DNA of 5,304 nucleotides from Thermoanaerobaculia bacterium (GTDB lineage: Bacteria; Acidobacteriota; Thermoanaerobaculia; Multivoradales; UBA5704), in contig JAICSG010000330.1 of NCBI GenBank assembly GCA_025937035.1, positions 1 through 5,304 on the forward strand, in the 5' to 3' direction. The notes beneath the pieces were generated by a model. That model worked only from the letters and a program-made list of their open reading frames with translations, did no database searches and had not been told where the DNA came from. A program made the translations under genes and the position numbers. Below are positions 1-5,304 of this stretch, piece after piece. The stretch's first letter is position 1; each line of letters starts with the position of its first letter.

Positions 1-1190
1 CCGAAGCGGTGCTGCTCGTCGATCACCACCAGCCCGAGATCCTGGAATTCGACCGTCTCCTGGATCAAAGCGTGCGTCCCCACCGCCAGCCGCGCCTCCC
101 CCGAGGCGAGCTCCGCCCGGCGGCGGTCCGCGTCCGCCACGGAGCCGGTCAGGAGGGCGACCCGCCAGCGGTCCCCCAGCAGCCGCGCCAGGCTCGCGTG
201 GTGCTGCTCGGCCAGCAGCTCGGTGGGGGCCATGAAGGCTCCTTGATGGCCGCTCTCCAGGGCGGCGGCGAGCGCCAGGGCCGCCACGATCGTCTTGCCG
301 CTCCCCACGTCCCCCTGGAGCAGCCGGAGCATGGGATGGGGACGGGCCAGATCGGCCAGGATCTCCCGCGTCACCCGCTCCTGGGCACCGGTCAGAGGGA
401 AGGGCGGGATCTTCGAGAGGACTTTCCACAGGCCGGTCCGGTAGCGCCGCGTCCGCGGCACCGCTTCCTCCCGCAGGCGCAGCAGGGCCAGGGCCACCTG
501 AAGCTCCAGGAGCTCGCCGTAGATCAGCCTCCGGTGGGCCGGGGTGCGGCGCTCGTTCAGGGCCTCGACGTCCGCGTCGGCGCCCGGATGATGGAGCGCT
601 TCCAGCGCCTCCCCCAGCGGCGGGAGATCGTAGCGGTCGAGCAGCTCCGCGGGCACCGTCTCCGGAACCGCCCGGGGAAGGTCGACCCGCCGGAGCACTC
701 CGTCCAGGATGCGCCGCAGGGCCGCCGGCCCCACCTTGCCGGCCGCCGGATAGACAGGCGTGATCCGGTCGCCGTGGACGGTCTCCTCCTCCGCCCGCTC
801 GCAGGAGGGATTCACCAATTCCAGACCGGTTTTGGCCGGCCGCACCGGGCCGTGGAGAACGAAATCCCCCTCCATATCCTGATTCGCCAGGTAGGGCCTG
901 TTGAACCAGACGACCGGCAGCCGGCCCGATTCGTCCTCCACGAAGCCGCGCACCAGCGAGAAGCTCCGGCGGCGGGTGCGGATGCGGCGCAGGCCCACCA
1001 GCCGGCCCCGGAAGGTGGCGGAGACGCCGGCCGACGCGGCGGCGACCGGCAGGGTGCCGCGACGGTCCTCGTAGCGGAAGGGGAGATGGAAGATCAGATC
1101 GCGAACCGTGTGAAGGCCGGCGTGGGCGAGGTCCCGGGCGCGCGCGGGGCCCACGCCGGGAGCTGCCTGGAGGGGAGCCTCGAGATCCAG
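1..1190 (-). CDS. recG: ATP-dependent DNA helicase RecG, N-terminal part (runs off left edge)
   Basis: RecG is a cytosolic superfamily 2 translocase that rescues stalled replication forks and branch-migrates Holliday junctions. The window holds 396 codons. The N-terminal part has the family pattern APLQAAPGVGPARARDL (residues 5-21), then RYEDR (39-43), leading into the wedge (OB-fold) domain. The helicase domain shows LTGAQ, Walker A GDVGSGKT (293-300), motif Ia MAPTELLAEQH (320-330) and the Walker B box DEQHRFG (391 to the edge), which is diagnostic of RecG and Mfd. The wedge domain and the spacing up to DEQH match RecG and not Mfd. The second helicase lobe lies outside the window. The start is uncertain: no ATG, GTG or TTG exists in frame between the upstream stop (inside the neighbouring gene) and the conserved region. 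CTG at 1190 keeps the whole conserved N-terminus; GTG at 1154 is the first ordinary start but cuts into it. The gene follows the cNMP/FHA gene by 4 bases (with CTG), so translational coupling is likely. Confidence 0.95.
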   Translation of the reverse strand, partial: MDLEAPLQAAPGVGPARARDLAHAGLHTVRDLIFHLPFRYEDRRGTLPVAAASAGVSATFRGRLVGLRRIRTRRRSFSLVRGFVEDESGRLPVVWFNRPYLANQDMEGDFVLHGPVRPAKTGLELVNPSCERAEEETVHGDRITPVYPAAGKVGPAALRRILDGVLRRVDLPRAVPETVPAELLDRYDLPPLGEALEALHHPGADADVEALNERRTPAHRRLIYGELLELQVALALLRLREEAVPRTRRYRTGLWKVLSKIPPFPLTGAQERVTREILADLARPHPMLRLLQGDVGSGKTIVAALALAAALESGHQGAFMAPTELLAEQHHASLARLLGDRWRVALLTGSVADADRRRAELASGEARLAVGTHALIQETVEFQDLGLVVIDEQHRF

Positions 1191-1194
1191 AGCG

Positions 1195-1998
1195 TCAGAC
1201 GCCCTCGAAGCGGAGGACGACCACGCCGAAGCGCAGCTCGTCTCCCGTCTTGATCTCGGAGGGGATGCCGGTCTCCAGGCGGCGGCCGTTGAGGAAGGTA
1301 CTGTTCATGGTGCCGATCTCCTCGCCGAAGAAGTACTTGCTGCCCCGGCGGTAGATCTTGGCGTGGCGGCGGCTCACCGAGCGCTGGTTGTCCACGGGGG
1401 TCAGGTCGATGTCCGGATAGATGCCGGTCACCGGGTCCTTGCGGCCGATCGTGGTCTCCGAGCCGTTCGAGAGGTGGAACTCCATGGCGGACGGCGCGTG
1501 CACCAGCCGCTCCGGCCCCTCGGCCTGCACCTGGACGTCCGGCCGCGGCATCTCGCGCGAGGTGATCTTGGTGCCCAGCAGCGACTTGATCATCTCGTCC
1601 GTCTCGCGCAGCCGGCGGGAGAGCTTGCGCATCATGCGCACGGCGATCTCGGGGTTCCCCTGCAGGAGCTGGTCGAAGGTCGAGCCGTTGATCTGCAGCA
1701 GCCGGACGTCGGTGGCGGCCCGCGCCGTGGCGGCCCGGGGGAGGTCCTCCAGCACCGACATCTCGCCGAAGAAGTCCCCCTTCTCCAGCACGGCGAGCAC
1801 CTGCTCCTCGTCGCCGACCACGTTGAGGATCTCGACCTTGCCCTCGTTGATGATGTACATCTCCGTCCCGAGGTCCCCCTCGCGGAAGATGTGCTCCCCG
1901 GCCTTGTATTCGGCCGCATAGCCCTTCTTGCCTCCGGGAGGCACGGGATTGGGGCCGGTGGGACCGTTGCCGGTGGTCTTGAACACTGGGTTCGCCAT
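1195..1998 (-). CDS. Cyclic nucleotide-binding domain + FHA domain protein
   Basis: A 267-residue soluble protein with no signal peptide or membrane segment. Residues about 29-140 form a cNMP-binding (CAP/Crp-type) domain: GEHIFREGD (34-42), then the phosphate-binding cassette with FGEMS (77-81) and PRAATARA (87-94), which keeps the Glu and Arg used to bind cyclic nucleotide. A charged helix (121-140) follows. Residues about 172-264 form an FHA domain with GR (185-186), SRRHA (209-213) and NSTFLNG (232-238), the residues that bind phosphothreonine peptides. There is no helix-turn-helix, so it is not a Crp-type transcription factor. A role as an adaptor joining a cyclic nucleotide signal to Ser/Thr kinase signalling is inference; no kinase is present in the window. 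The start at 1998 (MANPVF) is preferred because GAGG lies 6 bases upstream. The alternative ATG at 2010 has its GGAGG directly abutting it. It lies 21 bases after ldcA and 4 bases before recG. Confidence 0.9.
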   Translation of the reverse strand: MANPVFKTTGNGPTGPNPVPPGGKKGYAAEYKAGEHIFREGDLGTEMYIINEGKVEILNVVGDEEQVLAVLEKGDFFGEMSVLEDLPRAATARAATDVRLLQINGSTFDQLLQGNPEIAVRMMRKLSRRLRETDEMIKSLLGTKITSREMPRPDVQVQAEGPERLVHAPSAMEFHLSNGSETTIGRKDPVTGIYPDIDLTPVDNQRSVSRRHAKIYRRGSKYFFGEEIGTMNSTFLNGRRLETGIPSEIKTGDELRFGVVVLRFEGV

Positions 1999-2004
1999 GC
2001 GAGA

Positions 2005-2008
2005 CCTC
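2005..2008 (-). promoter_or_regulatory. Ribosome binding site deciding the cNMP/FHA start
   Basis: The minus strand reads GAGG here, 6 bases before ATG at 1998. A second purine-rich stretch, GGCGGAGG at 2018-2011, directly touches the upstream in-frame ATG at 2010 and is therefore too close to serve it. This favours the start at 1998. Confidence 0.5.
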
Positions 2009-2019
2009 ATCCTCCGCCG

Positions 2020-2940
2020 CTAATCGTCGCCGAGCACGAGCCGGCGGGCCTCGCCGTCCAGCCGCGCCGGCAGGCCCACGGGGAGCGTCCGGTTGGGCGC
2101 GACGTGCCCGCTTTCGAGCCCCCAGGCGAGCGGCCAGGAGAAGCCCGCGAGACCGTCCGCAATCAAGGCCGGCCAGTCCGCCGGCTCTCCATCCGGGTCC
2201 TGGCTCTCTCCGAGATGGCCGACGATCATGCCCGCGATATTTTTGAGATTACCCGAGAGCCCCAGGTGGGTCAACATGCGGTCCAGCTTGTACGGCGGCT
2301 CGTTGACGTCCTCCCAGAAGACGATCGCCCGCTCCAGGTCCGGGGCGAACGGCGTGCCGAGGGTGGCCGTGAGCAGGCTGAGGCAGCCGCCCAGCAGCGT
2401 CCCCCGCGCCTCGCCGCCGGCCGGCTCCCGCAGCCAGCGGGTGAACGGCTGCGCGGCCGGATAGCGCCCGGCGAGCGCGCCGAGGAACGAATCCTCCTCC
2501 TCCCGTGACAGGCCGCGGGCCAGGTCGGCGGCGACCAGGGGGCCGTGGAAGGTGACCAGCCCGAGCCGGCGCACGATCTCCAGGAGGAGCGGCGTCAGGT
2601 CCGAATAGCCCACGTAGGCCCGCGGGTGGCGCCGCAGCAGGTCCCAGTCGATCCCGGGGAGCACGCGCATCAGGCCGTAGCCGCCGCGGGCGAAGAGGAT
2701 GGCACGCAAGGCCGGATCGGCCGCGAGGCGGTGGAAGGCGGCCAGCCGCTCGGCGCCGCTGCCCGCGAACAGGCCGTGGCGCGACAGGAGGTTGTCGGCC
2801 AGCACGGGCTCGAAGCCGAGCCGGCGCAACGCCTCCAGGCCGCGGGCGAGCCGCTCCGGATCGACGGGGCCCGAGAGGGCCGCGACCCCGACCCGGTCGC
2901 CGGGGCCGGCGGGCGGAGGGAGCTTGGCGGGGGGGATCAA
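2020..2940 (-). CDS. ldcA: LD-carboxypeptidase, peptidase family S66 (LdcA/MccF-like)
   Basis: Family S66 serine peptidases of the LdcA type act in the cytosol, removing the terminal D-Ala from murein tetrapeptides (an L,D bond) during cell-wall recycling; MccF relatives cleave microcin C. The 306 residues match the usual length of about 300. Landmarks are GDRVGVAALSGPV (14-26), the ARGGYG strand (84-89), the nucleophile Ser113 in YVGYSDLTP, HGP (132-134), GTLLGGCLSLL (180-190), catalytic Glu210 in FWEDVNEPPYKLDRML, and His279 in ESGHVAPN. The Ser-Glu-His triad is complete, so the protein should be active. No signal peptide is seen, as expected. The start is TTG at 2940; no ATG or GTG is available before residue 91, and MIPPAKL aligns with the normal start of the family. 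This TTG lies 2 bases after the 3' arm of RNase P RNA helix P1, and the only upstream GGAG (2956-2953) is inside that arm, 12 bases away. LdcA is more likely than MccF because no microcin genes are near, but the two cannot be separated from sequence alone. Confidence 0.93.
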   Translation of the reverse strand: MIPPAKLPPPAGPGDRVGVAALSGPVDPERLARGLEALRRLGFEPVLADNLLSRHGLFAGSGAERLAAFHRLAADPALRAILFARGGYGLMRVLPGIDWDLLRRHPRAYVGYSDLTPLLLEIVRRLGLVTFHGPLVAADLARGLSREEEDSFLGALAGRYPAAQPFTRWLREPAGGEARGTLLGGCLSLLTATLGTPFAPDLERAIVFWEDVNEPPYKLDRMLTHLGLSGNLKNIAGMIVGHLGESQDPDGEPADWPALIADGLAGFSWPLAWGLESGHVAPNRTLPVGLPARLDGEARRLVLGDD

Positions 2941-2942
2941 GA

Positions 2943-2956
2943 CGCCGGAGATCTCC
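2943..2956 (-). repeat. 3' arm of RNase P P1 helix, containing a 10-base palindrome
   Basis: Bases 2956-2943 pair perfectly with 3356-3343. Within it, GGAGATCTCC (2947-2956) is itself a perfect palindrome, so the same ten bases occur in both arms. This arm also carries the only GGAG upstream of the ldcA TTG start. Confidence 0.8.
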
Positions 2957-3166
2957 GTAAGCCGAGTTCTGTCTCCCGGCGCGAACGCCGGTGAGCGGTC
3001 ATTCCTCTGGGACCGGCGTTGCCGCCGGCCTCGAGCAACCTACCCGGAAGCGGCCCCGCGCCCGGCGAGCCGGACGTGGAGGCGGGACGGGCGACCCGCG
3101 TACCGCTCCCCTATTTGGTCTTGCTCCGCATGGGGTTTACCGTGCCTCCGCCGTCGCCGCCGGAGC

Positions 3167-3199
<33 letters not shown>

Positions 3200-3342
3200 G
3201 GACCCCCGAAGGAGCCCGGCGGTCTGTTCTCTGTTGCACTTTCCGTCGCGTCGCCGCGCCTCGCCGTTAGCGAGCATGCTGCCCGTGGGAGCTCGGACTT
3301 TCCTCTCCGCGCGGGCCCGAAAGCCCCGCGAAGCGACCGCCT

Positions 3343-3356
3343 GGAGATCTCCGGCG
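3343..3356 (-). repeat. 5' arm of RNase P P1 helix, containing the same palindrome
   Basis: Partner of 2943-2956, giving a 14-bp perfect helix. It holds the second copy of GGAGATCTCC (3343-3352). Its outer end at 3356, or 3357 with a G-U pair, marks the likely 5' end of the RNA. Confidence 0.8.
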
Positions 3357-3363
3357 CGTGGGT

Positions 3364-3372
3364 ATTGTAACA
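3364..3372 (-). promoter_or_regulatory. Extended -10 promoter of rnpB
   Basis: The minus strand reads TGT followed by TACAAT, an extended -10 element with one mismatch to TATAAT. Seven bases downstream lies the G at 3357, which coincides with the start of the P1 helix, so promoter and RNA structure agree independently. No good -35 box lies at 16-18 bp; TTGAGC (3387-3382) is only 12 bp away. Extended -10 promoters often lack a -35. The upstream part overlaps the stop codon of the J-domain gene. Confidence 0.7.
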
Positions 3373-3383
3373 GCGGGACAGGC

Positions 3384-4199
3384 TCAACCCTTCCGCCCGC
3401 CGATCTCCTCCTCGGGATCGAACACCTCGACATCCGGCGCGTCCTCCCATTTGCTGGCCCGGGAGGCGCGGGTGCTCACTCCGGTCGTGGGGTTGGCGGC
3501 GCGCCACTCGCCGGCGGCGAGGCGCTCCTGGGCGTCGTGGAGGGCGGCCGGCAGCTCGGGGTCGCGGGAGCCGAGGGCCATCGCCTGCTGGAGGCTCTCG
3601 GTGGCCGCCCGCAGCCAGCGGGGGTTCTTCGCCTGGAGCTTGCCCAGCAGGGCGTAGAGATCCGCCTGCGGCGAGATGCGCACCGCCTCGCGCAGCACCT
3701 CGATGGCGAGATAGAGCTCCTCCTTGGCGAGCAGCTCCAGGGCCCGCTTGTAGTAGCGGTCGGCTATGTCGCGCATCTCCTCCCGGCGCTGGCTGGGCGC
3801 CGGGCCGAGGGCCGCCGACCAGACTTGCGAGGACATGCCGCGGTCGTAGGCCTTGCGGCGGTCCGGCTGCGACAGGTTCAGATAAGCTTGGGTGATCCGC
3901 TCGAAGAGCATCTCGAGCACCCCCTCGCGGCCCACGAGGCCCAGGAGGGGAGCGTTCACCGGATGGACCATCCGGGCGATCTGCTCGTAGGCGTCGTGGA
4001 TCTCCTGGGCCGTGGAGGTCGGCGGCAGGTCGAGGAGCTCGTAGAAGCCCGCCTCTCCCACCTGCCGGAGCAGGCCGGCCACCCGCTCCCGGTGGAAGCC
4101 GGGATCGAGATCGAGGGGGCGCTCGGCGAGCCGCTTGGCGATCCTCTCCGAGAAAACCCGGAGCTCGTCTTCCGTCGGGCGGTGAGCTTCAGAATCCAT
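3384..4199 (-). CDS. J-domain-like protein with degenerate HPD motif and TPR-like C-terminal region
   Basis: A 271-residue protein without signal peptide or membrane segment. Residues about 51-121 form a DnaJ-like J domain: GFYELLDLPPTSTAQEIHDA (helix I and start of helix II), the loop HPV at 79-81, then FERITQAYLNLSQPDRRKAY (99-118), matching the usual F..I..AY..L..P..R..YD pattern. The universal HPD, needed to stimulate Hsp70 ATPase, reads HPV, so this may not be a working DnaK co-chaperone. Residues about 146-225 are helical with TPR-like periodicity (YYKRALELLAKEELYLAIEV, then DLYALLGKLQAKNP). The tail (230-271) is polar and acidic, probably disordered. There is no G/F-rich region or zinc finger, so it is not DnaJ itself. 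The ATG at 4199 was chosen because longer versions would run into the divergent gene; no clear ribosome binding site precedes it, which fits a very short leader. Function unknown. Confidence 0.85.
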   Translation of the reverse strand: MDSEAHRPTEDELRVFSERIAKRLAERPLDLDPGFHRERVAGLLRQVGEAGFYELLDLPPTSTAQEIHDAYEQIARMVHPVNAPLLGLVGREGVLEMLFERITQAYLNLSQPDRRKAYDRGMSSQVWSAALGPAPSQRREEMRDIADRYYKRALELLAKEELYLAIEVLREAVRISPQADLYALLGKLQAKNPRWLRAATESLQQAMALGSRDPELPAALHDAQERLAAGEWRAANPTTGVSTRASRASKWEDAPDVEVFDPEEEIGGRKG

Positions 4200-4210
4200 C
4201 AAGGAAACGC

Positions 4211-4216
4211 ATTGTA
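4211..4216 (-). promoter_or_regulatory. Candidate -10 box of the J-domain gene
   Basis: The minus strand reads GTTACAAT at 4218-4211, sharing the eight-base core found at the rnpB promoter. Transcription would begin near 4204, only about 5 bases before the ATG at 4199. An A6 run (4246-4241) would then fall at about -37 to -42, where a proximal UP element would lie. No -35 box is visible, and the TG extension is absent here (GGT precedes the hexamer). Confidence 0.4.
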
Positions 4217-4263
4217 ACCCGGCCCGGCGCTCCCAGGCCGTTTTTTCATAGGATGAAGATCGC

Positions 4264-5304
4264 ATGACGACCCGTTTGCGATCTCTGCTGCCGTGGCTGG
4301 CCGTCCTGACCGTCGCGGCCGGGGTCCGCCTGCCCACGGTCACCGCCGGGCTCCCCTACATGAGCTACGTCGACGAGGGGCACGTGCTCCATCACGTCAA
4401 CTACCTCCTGGTGCACCACACCTGGGAGCCGGACACCTACAGCTACCCCTCCCTCCCCTTCTATCTCGTCGCCGGCGCGGCCCTGGCCTGGTCGCCGGTC
4501 TACGGGCTCACCCACGGCCATCCGCTCCTCGCTGACCTCTCCCCCTCGCCGCCGGAGTACTACGACATCCTGGAGCCGGCCACCCTGATCGTCCTCGGCC
4601 GCCTGGTCATCCTGGCGTTCTCGCTCGGGATCGTGGTCCTGACCGGCCTGCTGGTCCGGCGCCTCGCCGGCCCCACGGCGGGCCTCTTCGCCGCCTGGCT
4701 GGCGGCCCTGGTGCCGGCCCTGGTGATGCGCAGCTCGGTCGTCAACATCAATCCCATCGTGGTCTTCTTCGTCGTTGCCGCGCTCTTCCTCGCCGACAGG
4801 GCCCGCACGGGCGAGCATCCGCGGCGCGACGCGATCCTGGCCGGGGTGATGGCGGGGCTCGCGGGAGCCACTAAGTATCCGGCGGCCCTCGTCTGCCTGC
4901 CTGTGGCCCTGGCGGTCCTGCTCGCTCCCGCTCCCTGGCTGGAGAGGCTCCGCCGGCTGCTCCTGGCGGGAGTCGCGTCGATCCTGACCCTGCTCCTCGC
5001 CATGCCCGCCCTGCTGCTGCGGACCCGGAACGTGCTCCGCGGCCTGCACGATATGGACTCCATCTACGGCTCGCAGGTGGCCGGCTCCTACTGGGACCAG
5101 GCGGTCCACCGGGCGGAATGGGCCCTGCCCACCTCCCACCCCGAGCTCGGGCTCCTCTTCCTTCTGCTGACCGTGGCCGGGCTCGCCGTGGGCCTGGCGG
5201 ACCGCCGCTGGCGATGGGCGGTCGCGGGCTGGCTCCTCTTCGGCATCGCCACCGGCCTGCTGGTGGCCCCCTATCAATTCCGGGCCTTCCGCAATCTGCT
5301 CGCG
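4264..5304 (+). CDS. GT39/PMT-like membrane glycosyltransferase, N-terminal part (runs off right edge)
   Basis: The window holds 347 codons with no stop. The protein is polytopic: hydrophobic segments are visible at about 7-22, 64-79, 107-130, 138-155, 160-177, 190-222, 232-252, 295-311 and 318-336. After the first membrane segment comes YMSYVDEGH (32-40), with Asp37-Glu38 in the position of the catalytic acidic residue in the first extracytoplasmic loop of GT-C enzymes such as PMT and ArnT. GLAGATKYPAALV (198-210) and FRAFRNLLA at the edge are typical of the GT39/PMT_2 group. Such enzymes transfer a sugar from a polyprenyl-phosphate donor to protein, lipid or glycan at the outer face of the inner membrane; donor and acceptor cannot be told here. 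The ATG at 4264 is the first start after an in-frame stop at 4249-4251; AGGA (4250-4253) lies 10 bases upstream. It is divergent from the J-domain gene, with which it shares a 64-base spacer. Confidence 0.85.
   Translation, partial: MTTRLRSLLPWLAVLTVAAGVRLPTVTAGLPYMSYVDEGHVLHHVNYLLVHHTWEPDTYSYPSLPFYLVAGAALAWSPVYGLTHGHPLLADLSPSPPEYYDILEPATLIVLGRLVILAFSLGIVVLTGLLVRRLAGPTAGLFAAWLAALVPALVMRSSVVNINPIVVFFVVAALFLADRARTGEHPRRDAILAGVMAGLAGATKYPAALVCLPVALAVLLAPAPWLERLRRLLLAGVASILTLLLAMPALLLRTRNVLRGLHDMDSIYGSQVAGSYWDQAVHRAEWALPTSHPELGLLFLLLTVAGLAVGLADRRWRWAVAGWLLFGIATGLLVAPYQFRAFRNLLA

Noticed and set aside
9..1253. 414-codon open frame on the plus strand
   Set aside because: It is antisense to recG; its translation is rich in Arg, Gly, Pro and Gln with no domain, as expected from a high-GC shadow frame.
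1363..2508. 381-codon plus-strand open frame and smaller frames at 1421-1921 and 1632-1919
   Set aside because: They are shadows of the cNMP/FHA gene and ldcA, whose own frames carry complete recognisable domains.
2937..3001. Short ORF starting at ATG 3001 within rnpB, stop overlapping the ldcA TTG
   Set aside because: It lies in the conserved 3' part of the RNase P RNA, its GAGGA touches the ATG directly, and the 21-residue product is Arg-rich and featureless. Chance overlap is more likely.
4220..4246. GC-rich inverted repeat followed by T6 (possible plus-strand terminator)
   Set aside because: The stem is only 5 bp (CGGCC/GGCCG) with an 11-base loop, and no plus-strand gene ends here. The A/T run is equally explained by the minus-strand promoter.
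4200..4343. N-terminally longer version of the J-domain protein starting at 4343
   Set aside because: It would overlap the divergent glycosyltransferase coding region and the shared promoter spacer, and the added residues are Arg/Ser/Thr-rich without any conserved pattern.
4246..5277. 343-codon minus-strand frame opposite the glycosyltransferase
   Set aside because: It is extremely rich in Gly, Gln, Arg, Glu and Asp with no hydrophobic core. The plus strand encodes an obvious membrane protein, and this is its antisense image.

Overview
The window is a compact, very GC-rich bacterial chromosome segment. By eye, codon third positions are almost all G or C. It is gene-dense and carries housekeeping genes plus a bacterial type-A RNase P RNA gene. 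A cyclic-nucleotide-binding/FHA fusion, a J-domain/TPR protein and a GT39-type membrane glycosyltransferase together would fit a high-GC Gram-negative-type lineage such as Acidobacteriota or Myxococcota. That placement is a guess from gene content, not a phylogenetic result. I see no mobile element, CRISPR array, tRNA or prophage signature.

Layout, right to left on the minus strand: a J-domain-like/TPR protein (4199-3384), the RNase P RNA gene rnpB (3356-2943), an LD-carboxypeptidase of peptidase family S66 (2940-2020), a cNMP-binding/FHA protein (1998-1195), and the N-terminal 396 codons of the helicase RecG (1190-1, continuing off the left edge). Gaps on this strand are 4 to 27 bases, and I see no terminator between members. 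On the plus strand, a divergent gene for a polytopic GT39/PMT-like glycosyltransferase starts at 4264 and runs off the right edge. The 64-base divergent spacer (4200-4263) is the longest stretch without a gene.

How the parts relate: RNase P RNA (tRNA 5' maturation), LD-carboxypeptidase (murein peptide recycling), the cNMP/FHA protein (probable signal integration) and RecG (fork rescue and branch migration) share no single pathway, yet they look co-transcribed. The rnpB promoter is well supported. An extended -10 element (TGT-TACAAT) lies 7 bases before the base where the P1 helix begins. The LD-carboxypeptidase has only a TTG start, and it sits 2 bases after the 3' end of the RNase P RNA, so its translation start region appears to overlap a structured housekeeping RNA.

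The items most worth a second look are the rnpB/ldcA junction, the J-domain whose HPD motif reads HPV, the shared GTTACAAT promoter core before rnpB and the J-domain gene (the latter predicting a near-leaderless mRNA), the cNMP-FHA fusion, and the absence of an ATG/GTG/TTG start for recG at the position homology requires. I did not find a clear new multi-gene system.
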